Below are positions 1-6,205 of a stretch of DNA of 42,821 nucleotides, in pieces. Below the pieces are notes generated by a model. It did not search any database, was not told where the DNA came from, and saw only the letters and a program-made list of their open reading frames with translations. Both the position numbers and the translations under genes were made by a program. Position 1 is the stretch's first letter; every line of letters begins with the position of its first letter. This stretch comes from an uncultured Collinsella sp. (GTDB lineage: Bacteria; Actinomycetota; Coriobacteriia; Coriobacteriales; Coriobacteriaceae): the NCBI GenBank assembly GCA_902491395.1, contig CABUHO010000021.1, positions 1 through 42,821 on the forward strand. Reading direction: 5' to 3'.

Positions 1-2
1 AT

Positions 3-743
3 TTTGTCGGCGCCAAGATCTATCGCAAGCCTACCGAGGACAAGCGCACCAAAAAGGACGGCACGCCGCGCAGCCCAAAAAAGCTCGGAAAGATTCACTT
101 TCCGGTCTTTACCCCGGGCGGTACACGCGTGGTCGGCTTTATGGTCCGCCAGTCCGATATCGCGGGCATGATCGAGCGTCCCGACCGATTCGTAGCGCTC
201 GACGCCATTGGTGTCTACGAGGGCGCCATTGCGGTCGATGACGTCAAGGACACGTACGATGCCGCCGCCGCCAAGCGCCTCGACATCAACCTGGACGATT
301 GCATCATCTGGGTCGGTATGGACGTGCGCACGGAATCGGGCGACGTCGTGGGCTATTGCTCGGACGTTGAGTTCAAGCCACGCTCGGGCATCGTGCAGGC
401 ATTCTATGTGACCGCCGGTGCCGCTTCGAGCGTTTTGGTTGGTGACACGCAGGTGCCGCCGACGATGCTACGCGGCTACGAGAACGGCGCGATGGTCGTC
501 TCGGACGAGGTCAAGTCGCTCGGGTATTCGGGCGGTGCGGCTGCCAAGGCCGCCGAGGCCAGCGTCGTGGTGGGCGATAAGGTCAAAAAGGGCGCCAAGG
601 TGCTCGATGACAAGGGATCGGTCGCCGTGGACAAGGGCAGCCGCGCACTGGGCAAGCAGCTCGGCAAGACGCGCGGTATGTTCAAGGCCTTTAAGGACGA
701 ATATCAAAAGGCGAGCGGAGGCTCGTCAAAAGCTACAAAATAG
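3..743 (+). CDS. PRC-barrel-like domain protein, 5' end missing
   Basis: The reading frame is open from the left edge of the window, so the true start lies outside; 246 residues are visible. The centre (around residues 35-130) has the beta-rich pattern of a PRC-barrel, with the typical stretches VVGFMVRQSDIAGMI and DVVGYCSDVEFKP. The tail (about residues 175-246) is alanine- and lysine-rich, with repeated VGDKVKKGAKVLDDKG-like units, and looks helical or disordered. PRC-barrels are small adaptor domains found in RNA-processing and photosynthetic proteins and in stand-alone proteins. No catalytic motif is visible, so no specific role can be given. A strong hairpin follows the stop codon and probably ends the transcript. 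Confidence 0.7.
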   Translation, partial: FVGAKIYRKPTEDKRTKKDGTPRSPKKLGKIHFPVFTPGGTRVVGFMVRQSDIAGMIERPDRFVALDAIGVYEGAIAVDDVKDTYDAAAAKRLDINLDDCIIWVGMDVRTESGDVVGYCSDVEFKPRSGIVQAFYVTAGAASSVLVGDTQVPPTMLRGYENGAMVVSDEVKSLGYSGGAAAKAAEASVVVGDKVKKGAKVLDDKGSVAVDKGSRALGKQLGKTRGMFKAFKDEYQKASGGSSKATK

Positions 744-764
744 CGACGTACCAAATGATGGGAG

Positions 765-800
765 GCAAGCCGGAGACCTGTTGCTCCGGCTTGCTGTGTT
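765..800 (+). terminator. Hairpin terminator after the PRC-barrel gene
   Basis: Two perfect 11-base arms (765-775 and 784-794, GCAAGCCGGAG with its complement) flank an 8-base loop and are followed by a weak T-rich stretch. The hairpin lies between the stop at 743 and the next ribosome site at 804-812. Confidence 0.65.
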
Positions 801-815
801 TATGGGGGAGGGCAC

Positions 816-2222
816 ATGCGCCAAAACGGATCCAACTTAAACGGGCGTTCGGGTGCGCGTCCGACGGCGCGCCGCGATCTGGGGCAGCTGCCCAGCGGTC
901 AGCGCCGCCGTCGCCGTAAGCCCGGCGCGATGTACCTCAACCATAGCCGCGGGTTTAGCGACCGCAGCGCGCGCATCGGCAACGGGCGCTCGCCGCGCCG
1001 ACCGTCCCGTCTGCCCTATGCGCTCATTGCCGTGGGCTGTGCGCTCGTGCTGTTTATCGCTGCCGTCGTGGGCTACGTCAACCGCAGTGTGGACGTGGAG
1101 CTCAACGGCCAGAAGACCGCGGTGCGTGTGGGCTCTACGCTGCAGAATCTCATCGACGACCAGGAGTTGACTGACACCTACGACGCAGGCGACCTGCTGG
1201 CCGTCGATGACAGCGTGCTCAAGCGCCATGGGGGCGAAAAGCTGTCGGTGAAGGTCGACGGCAAGCGCGTGAAACAGGGCAAATGGGGTAGCCGCGAACT
1301 TGAGGGCGGCGAGAAGGTGACGGTCAAGGATGGCCGTAACACCTACGAGAAGCATGAGGTTCAGGCTACGGTTATCGAGCCCAAGCTCAAGGTCGAGGGC
1401 ACGGGCGCTATCGAGTATGTGCAGACGTGGGGCGTTCAGGGCCGCTCCGAGGTGTGGGTTGGTGAGCAGTCGGGCAAGACGCAGGACCGCGGCGAGGTTG
1501 TGCCCGCCACCGATTGCGTCGTTGCGTGCGCCAGCGTGGCGCCCAAGGGCAAAAAAAAGTACGTGGCGCTGACGTTTGACGAGGGTCCGAGCGGCGCCAC
1601 CAAACAGATCTTGCAGGTGCTCAAGGAAAAGGGCGTCACCGCGACGTTCTTCCTTTCGGGCGATGCGGCCGAGGCCTCGCCTGCCACGGCCAAGGCGATT
1701 GTCGATGCCGGGTGCGAAATCGGATCCAACAGCTACAGCGACGATTCGCTCAAGGGCCAGGACCGTGAGGCGGTACGCGAGCAGATCACGAAAGGCACCG
1801 ATGCGATTAAGTCGGCGACCGGCGTGAAGACGATGCTGCTGCGTGCTCCCTACGCTGCCTTTGACGAGCAAAACTGGATTGATGCGATGGACCTGGTCTC
1901 CGCCGTGGTCTCGTGGAATATTGACTCGGGCGACTGGCTGCTCAACGGTGCCGACGAGCAGGTCTCGACGGTGCTCGATTCGGTGACGCCGGGCAATATC
2001 GTGCTGCTCACCGATAGGGACGAATGCGCCGAGCAGACGCTCGAGGCGCTGCCGCAGATTATCGACGGCCTTGTCGCCGACGGCTACAAGATCGTGACAC
2101 TCAGCGACCTGGTCAAGACGGACACGGCATTGAGCAAAAAGCTCACCTCGCTCACCAAGGTTTCCATGCCCAAAAACGCCGTGTTCCCCCAACTCCCCGA
2201 GGACGACGACACCGCAGAGTAG
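816..2222 (+). CDS. Membrane-anchored NodB-like (polysaccharide deacetylase fold) protein with lost metal ligands
   Basis: 468 residues, starting at ATG 816 after a strong GGGGGAGGG ribosome site. A basic cytoplasmic tail (1-66) precedes one membrane helix (67-88), then an extracytoplasmic part. Residues 90-205 resemble the small beta domains (DUF348/G5-like) found in actinobacterial cell-wall proteins. Residues 248-440 match the NodB homology domain of polysaccharide and peptidoglycan deacetylases (CE4). The landmarks are altered. Motif 1 is TFDEGPS (253-259), keeping the catalytic-base Asp but with Glu for the metal Asp. Motif 2 reads GSNSYSDD (303-310) where active enzymes have two ligand His. 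Motif 5 reads IVLLTD (395-400) instead of LLHD. RAPY (343-346) and the SGDW region (371-374) are kept. The fold is clear; zinc-dependent deacetylation is doubtful, and a glycan-binding or scaffold role is possible. Confidence 0.85.
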   Translation: MRQNGSNLNGRSGARPTARRDLGQLPSGQRRRRRKPGAMYLNHSRGFSDRSARIGNGRSPRRPSRLPYALIAVGCALVLFIAAVVGYVNRSVDVELNGQKTAVRVGSTLQNLIDDQELTDTYDAGDLLAVDDSVLKRHGGEKLSVKVDGKRVKQGKWGSRELEGGEKVTVKDGRNTYEKHEVQATVIEPKLKVEGTGAIEYVQTWGVQGRSEVWVGEQSGKTQDRGEVVPATDCVVACASVAPKGKKKYVALTFDEGPSGATKQILQVLKEKGVTATFFLSGDAAEASPATAKAIVDAGCEIGSNSYSDDSLKGQDREAVREQITKGTDAIKSATGVKTMLLRAPYAAFDEQNWIDAMDLVSAVVSWNIDSGDWLLNGADEQVSTVLDSVTPGNIVLLTDRDECAEQTLEALPQIIDGLVADGYKIVTLSDLVKTDTALSKKLTSLTKVSMPKNAVFPQLPEDDDTAE

Positions 2223-2227
2223 CCATG

Positions 2228-2248
2228 TAAGAACGTCCCCAATGACTA
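2228..2248 (+). repeat. Single-arm copy of the GGGGACGT palindromic repeat
   Basis: These 21 bases (core AAGAACGTCCCCAATGA) match one arm of the inverted repeat at 37093-37142 and resemble copies at 20266, 28994 and 35863. It lies just after the NodB-like gene, with no partner arm nearby. Confidence 0.6.
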
Positions 2249-2322
2249 TGTCACGGATACGTCAGTGTTTGGTATGCCTGCAATGTGCAGCGCATAAATT
2301 CGGTGCCGCAGCGCGATGCTGA

Positions 2323-2331
2323 TGCTATAGT
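2323..2331 (+). promoter_or_regulatory. Candidate extended -10 promoter for the Mg-transport operon
   Basis: TGCTATAGT fits an extended -10 box (TGnTATAAT). It stands about 7 bases before the start of a structured leader and 214 bases before the TTG start at 2545. No good -35 box is visible. Confidence 0.4.
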
Positions 2332-2337
2332 TACTGC

Positions 2338-2544
2338 GGTTAATGAGGGTCAAGAGAAAGGTTACAGGTGAAATCCAAACCTCGACCATACAGTCGATGA
2401 CCCCATGCAGGTGCTTTCTGCGCGTGCACGGGGTGTGAGCGCCGAGCGGCGTGCCGCCCGCGCATGCGTATATATGTCTAAAAGTCCACGAATTGCGTGC
2501 CGGCATGGTCACGCGGTCCGCAGGAATAATGATGGGGAGCACCA
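2338..2544 (+). promoter_or_regulatory. Structured 5' leader of the MgtE-like/NRMT operon
   Basis: About 200 untranslated bases precede the TTG start. A three-way junction can be drawn: an outer stem 2347-2351 with 2399-2403 (GGGTC/GACCC), an inner stem 2359-2363 with 2378-2382 (AGGTT/AACCT), and an inner hairpin 2382-2386 with 2393-2397 (TCGAC/GTCGA). A GC-rich stretch with further pairing potential follows to about 2470. Magnesium-transport genes are often controlled by leader RNAs (M-box). The conserved M-box sequences are not recognisable here, so this is only a candidate metal- or stress-responsive leader. Confidence 0.4.
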
Positions 2545-4389
2545 TTGAATTATCTGAGTGAGATGCTCAAATTGCCGGTCTTGGACGTCGACGGCGAAAA
2601 GCTCGGCGTTGTGAACGATTTTGGCATTGCAACCGGCGAAGTTTTTCCGCACGTGACGTCGCTCGCGTTCCGTGGTCCCGGCAAGACGCCGTTTATGATC
2701 AGCTGGCGCAAATGGGTCGACCGTATCGACGAGACGGGTGTACACCTTAAGACGTCGGCCACCGAAATCCGTTTTTCGTACCTGCAGCCGACCGAGCTGT
2801 TGCTGGCGCGCGACGTTCTCAATAAGCAGATCGTCGATACGCAGGGCATGAAGGTCGTGCGCGTCAACGACATCAAGTTCTCCATGTCGGGCGAAAATCA
2901 GCTGCGTCTGCTGGGTGCCGAGGTCGGCGCCCGCGGTCTGCTGCGTGCAATCAGCCCCGCGCTCGAGCACGTCGTCGAGGGCTTTATGAAGCACCTGGGC
3001 AAGCCGCTCAGCGAGGACATTATCGCCTGGTCTTACATGGACCTGCTCGATCGCTCGACTAAGAACATCCAGCTCTCGGTGTCGCACAAGACGCTTGGCG
3101 AGCTGCATCCTGCCGACATCGCTGACATCATCGAGCAGCTCGACCCGCGCCTGCGCGCGCAGGTGTTCGCGCAGCTCGATACGGCACAGGCCGCCGAGGC
3201 CATCTCGGAGTTCGATGACGACGAGCTCATGACCGAGATGCTCGAGGGCCTGTCCGATACCGACGCATCGTCGATGCTGGCCATGATGGACCCGGATGAC
3301 GCTGCCGACCTGATCGACGAGCTCGATTACGAGAAGGCCGAGAAGCTCCTGCGCCTGATGGGCGTCAAGGAGGAGAAGGCGATTCGTAACCTGCTGGGGT
3401 ATGAGGACAACACCGCCGGCCGCATCATGACCTCGGAGTTTGTCTCCCTGCCCGCCACGGCAACGGTCGGTGACGCCATCGAGGCGATTCGCGAGCTCGA
3501 CGAGGACTTCGAGAGCGTCTACTACGTCTATACCGAGGATCCGAGCGGCATGCTGACCGGCGTGCTTTCGCTGCGCACGCTGATCGTAGCCGATCGCGAC
3601 GCCACGCTGGGTCAGCTGGCCTATCGCGACCTGGTCTATGTGTCGCCTGACGAGGACCAGGAAGACGTGACGGACGAGATGACCAAGTACGACCTGGTTG
3701 CCATCCCTGTCTGCGACGAGAACCGTCATATCCTGGGTATCGTGACCTTCGACGACGCCATGGACGTTATCGCTGAGGAGCATCAGGAGGACCTGCAGAT
3801 CGCCGGTGTCGGCTCGGGCGATAGCGCGTCGGACGACTCGACGAACGTGCTCAGCTGGTTCGTGCATCGCCAGTACTGGGTTGTTGTATGGGGCATCGCG
3901 TCGTGCATCATGGCGACCGTGCTGGGGACGGCGCTCGGCTCCGCGCATCTGGTGGTGTTCCCCATGTGCGCCATGCCGCTCGTGCTGCTGGCGGCCTCGC
4001 GCATGGTGTCGTTCGTCAAGAACTACTTCCTGGAGTATGACGGTCACGACGACGAGCCCAAGCCGTATCTGGGGTTCTTCTTCCAGAGCACGGGCATGGG
4101 CCTGATTCTGTCACTCGTGACCTACCTGTGCGCCCAGCTGGTGCGCACCGCTGCGTTCCCCGATGCGTCCATGTTTGAGGAGCAACTCTTTACCGGGTGT
4201 TTTAATATCGCTGCTATCATTTGCCTGGTTGGCAACATGAGTGCCGTGATTTACCTGATGGTGCTGTTCTGGCGTGACGAGCATGACCTCAACACGTCGG
4301 GCACCGCCATGAACGTCATTGCCGTCATGATCTCGTGTGTGGCGTATTGCATCGCCGCGGTGCTGCTCGCCATGTCAGTCATGGGTTAG
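2545..4389 (+). CDS. MgtE-type sensor protein (PRC-like, MgtE_N, two CBS) with divergent membrane domain
   Basis: 614 residues from TTG 2545, supported by a GGGGAG ribosome site; the next in-frame ATG (2563) has none. In order: a PRC-barrel-like N-terminus (1-80), an MgtE N-domain superhelix (about 180-285, HPADIADIIEQLDPRLRAQV), paired CBS domains (about 287-412), the MgtE-type linker EEHQEDLQIAGVG, and about five membrane helices (444-612). In MgtE channels the N and CBS domains bind intracellular Mg2+ and gate the pore. The pore helix that should carry a GGNxGxQ motif here reads PLVLLAASRMVSFVK, and the Mg-binding Asp of the last helix is not evident. It may therefore not conduct Mg2+ itself. 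It is followed after 8 bases by an NRAMP-related transporter, so a regulatory partnership is likely. Confidence 0.85.
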   Translation: MNYLSEMLKLPVLDVDGEKLGVVNDFGIATGEVFPHVTSLAFRGPGKTPFMISWRKWVDRIDETGVHLKTSATEIRFSYLQPTELLLARDVLNKQIVDTQGMKVVRVNDIKFSMSGENQLRLLGAEVGARGLLRAISPALEHVVEGFMKHLGKPLSEDIIAWSYMDLLDRSTKNIQLSVSHKTLGELHPADIADIIEQLDPRLRAQVFAQLDTAQAAEAISEFDDDELMTEMLEGLSDTDASSMLAMMDPDDAADLIDELDYEKAEKLLRLMGVKEEKAIRNLLGYEDNTAGRIMTSEFVSLPATATVGDAIEAIRELDEDFESVYYVYTEDPSGMLTGVLSLRTLIVADRDATLGQLAYRDLVYVSPDEDQEDVTDEMTKYDLVAIPVCDENRHILGIVTFDDAMDVIAEEHQEDLQIAGVGSGDSASDDSTNVLSWFVHRQYWVVVWGIASCIMATVLGTALGSAHLVVFPMCAMPLVLLAASRMVSFVKNYFLEYDGHDDEPKPYLGFFFQSTGMGLILSLVTYLCAQLVRTAAFPDASMFEEQLFTGCFNIAAIICLVGNMSAVIYLMVLFWRDEHDLNTSGTAMNVIAVMISCVAYCIAAVLLAMSVMG

Positions 4390-4397
4390 GTGGTCGC

Positions 4398-5660
4398 GTG
4401 CAAAATACCAAGCAAAAGTCGGGCACCAAGCAAAAGCTGACCATCGCGGCCATCTTTGGCGCTATGGGTCCCGGTCTGCTGGCGGCGCTTTCGGGCAATG
4501 ACGCCGGCGGCATTGCAACGTATTCCAGCGCGGGCGCCAGCTATGGCTACAAGATGCTCTGGATGCTTCCCGTCATGACTGTGCTGCTCATCGTGACGCA
4601 GGAGACCGCGGCGCGCTGCGGCTGCGTCACGGGTAAGGGCCTGGCATCGCTCATTCGCGAGCGCTTTGGCGTGCGCAAGAGCGTACTTGCTATGACGGCG
4701 CTGTTGATCGCCAACACGGCTGTGACCATTTCGGAGTTTGCGGGCATCGCCAGCGGTCTTGCTCTCTTTGGCGTGCCGGCGAGCATCTCGGTGCCGTTGG
4801 TGGCGCTGCTGGTGTGGATGCTTACCATGTCGGGGAGTTTCCAGCGCATCGAGAAGATTCTGCTGCTGGTGAGCTGCGTGTTCGTGACCTATATTGTCGC
4901 CGCGTTTATGGCTGGCCCCAACTGGGGTGAGGTCGCGGTCGACCTGGTCGTGCCCAACATTCAAAATGACCCCAGCTACGTGTCGCTCGTGGTCGCAACG
5001 ATCGGTACCACCATCGCGCCGTGGATGATTTTCTTGGCGCAGAACAACGTGGTCGATAAGAACGCGGGCGAGGACGATATCGTGCTGCAGCGCATCGATA
5101 CCGTGAGCGGCTCGCTTGCTGCCGATGTCATTGCCGGCTTTATTATCATCACGACCGGCACGGTGTTGTTCCCGGCGGGTATTCAGATTAGCGATGCTGC
5201 CGATGCTGCCCGCGCGCTGGAGCCTATTGCGGGTCAGTGGTCTACGGTACTGTTTGCCTCGGGCCTGGTCGCGGCGAGCTTCTTGGCTGCCTGCGTGTTG
5301 CCGGGCGTTACGTCGAGCGCTATCTGCGAGGCATTTGGCTGGGAGCGCGGTGCCGACCGCAGCTGGGACGAGGCCCCGGTCTATCGCGGCATCATTACGG
5401 CCATCATCGGTATCTCTGCCGTGCTGGTGCTTATGCCCGGTGTCGATCTGTTCCAGATTATGATGACCTCGCAGGTCATCAATGGCGTGCTACTGCCCGT
5501 GGTTCTGGTGTTCCAGGTGGTTATCGCCGCCGACCGTCACATTATGGGTGCAAACCGCAACGGTCGCGTGTGGAACGTGCTCACTTGGGCGACTATCGCC
5601 GTGATTACGGTGCTGACGGTTGTCATGTTTGTCCTGCAAGCGATGGGCTACAGCGCTTAG
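4398..5660 (+). CDS. NRAMP-related magnesium transporter (NRMT-type)
   Basis: 420 residues from GTG 4398, chosen because AGGTGG lies just before it and it starts 8 bases after the previous stop; a longer frame from 4335 would overlap the upstream gene. The protein has about eleven hydrophobic helices and is clearly of the NRAMP/SLC11 family. The Mn/Fe-binding DPGN motif of helix 1 is replaced by DAGG (residues 35-38), and the helix-6 MPH motif by APW (207-209). Loss of the metal-binding Met is the known mark of NRMT proteins, described in Clostridium and Eggerthella, which import Mg2+ rather than Mn2+ or Fe2+. The coupled MgtE-like sensor upstream fits magnesium uptake. Substrate assignment is inferred from these motifs. 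Confidence 0.85.
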   Translation: MQNTKQKSGTKQKLTIAAIFGAMGPGLLAALSGNDAGGIATYSSAGASYGYKMLWMLPVMTVLLIVTQETAARCGCVTGKGLASLIRERFGVRKSVLAMTALLIANTAVTISEFAGIASGLALFGVPASISVPLVALLVWMLTMSGSFQRIEKILLLVSCVFVTYIVAAFMAGPNWGEVAVDLVVPNIQNDPSYVSLVVATIGTTIAPWMIFLAQNNVVDKNAGEDDIVLQRIDTVSGSLAADVIAGFIIITTGTVLFPAGIQISDAADAARALEPIAGQWSTVLFASGLVAASFLAACVLPGVTSSAICEAFGWERGADRSWDEAPVYRGIITAIIGISAVLVLMPGVDLFQIMMTSQVINGVLLPVVLVFQVVIAADRHIMGANRNGRVWNVLTWATIAVITVLTVVMFVLQAMGYSA

Positions 5661-5680
5661 CGCCTCTTTTGGACTCCAAA

Positions 5681-5716
5681 CAGGCCGCTGCCATGGGCTG
5701 CGGCCTGCATTTTGCC
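5681..5716 (+). terminator. Terminator after the NRMT gene
   Basis: Eight-base arms CAGGCCGC (5681-5688) and GCGGCCTG (5700-5707) with an 11-base loop are followed by CATTTTGCC. The hairpin lies 20 bases after the stop codon. Confidence 0.6.
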
Positions 5717-5742
5717 TGTTATAGGGGGTTAGTAATATGTGA

Positions 5743-5972
5743 GTGGACAAAAAATGCCAAATATGAGTACTGTTGCCTGGCTGATAGCATTTACGACCAA
5801 AAAAATGATGGACATATCTAAAAATCTGTTCATTAAAAGCGGAGCTCCAAGTCCTAAGCCGGACATTCTGGCCAACTGGAAGGGTAGCGCGCTACCGCAG
5901 GGGCGCCATTTTGGGTGGTTTTGCCTGCTACTAAAATGGTAACAGTACTCATATTTGCCCCTTTTTGTCCAC
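5743..5972. mobile_element. MITE-like element with 35-base terminal inverted repeats
   Basis: The 35-base ends 5743-5777 and 5938-5972 are inverted copies with 31 of 35 matches; both begin GTGGACAAAAA and contain AAATATGAGTACTGTT. Weaker complementarity continues inward for about 30 bases. The 160-base interior has no convincing gene, though an inner perfect palindrome GGTAGCGCGCTACC lies near 5883. A small open frame through it (5739-5942) has no ribosome site and is likely chance. No clear target duplication was seen. It may be a non-autonomous transposon or a long-hairpin repeat. Confidence 0.6.
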
Positions 5973-6144
5973 GACCTCTTGGAGCCGGCTCGAAAAGAGT
6001 GATTTTGGGTTGTTTGCTGCGGGTGTGGGCTTGGAAACAACGTTCGGGGTGGCGAGGCGCCCAGAATTCGGTCGCAAGGAGGGCGTTCCTCGGCTGTGCC
6101 AGGAGTGTCCCTAGGTGCCGGCACATAAGGAACGTCCCTAACTG
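5973..6144. other. Intergenic stretch without a gene
   Basis: No supported gene was found between the MITE-like element and the terminator of the acyltransferase gene. The right part (about 6107-6143) contains a GTGTCCCTAGG and GGAACGTCCCTAACTG pair around GTGCCGGCAC, which resembles a degraded copy of the short palindromic repeats seen elsewhere. Confidence 0.4.
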
Positions 6145-6182
6145 CCGGAGGGGGTGCCTGCCGTGGCAGGCACCCCCTCCGG
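6145..6182 (-). terminator. Strong hairpin after the acyltransferase gene
   Basis: A perfect 18-base inverted repeat (6145-6162 and 6165-6182, CCGGAGGGGGTGCCTGCC and its complement) with a two-base loop lies 24 bases beyond the acyltransferase stop. No long T run follows on either strand, so it may act as an mRNA-stabilising hairpin or a repeat rather than a classic terminator. Confidence 0.55.
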
Positions 6183-6205
6183 ATGTGGGAAGTTTGCGCT
6201 GCAGG

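Noticed and set aside
2338..2544. M-box magnesium riboswitch
   Set aside because: The gene context fits, but I could not find the conserved M-box core sequences, so only an unnamed leader is reported.
2509..4047. Long minus-strand open frame opposite the MgtE-like gene, and similar ones at 837-2192, 11962-13488, 13461-14426, 15192-16766, 18470-20005, 32763-34241 and 34389-35726
   Set aside because: They mirror strong plus-strand genes in GC-rich DNA, have His/Arg-rich or low-complexity translations and no ribosome sites or family motifs.
4335..4397. Longer N-terminus of the NRMT gene from ATG-like codon 4335
   Set aside because: It would overlap the upstream gene by 55 bases and lacks a ribosome site; GTG 4398 has one and begins the conserved region sensibly.
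5739..5942. 67-codon frame inside the MITE-like element
   Set aside because: It starts within the inverted repeat without a ribosome site, and there is no recognisable domain.
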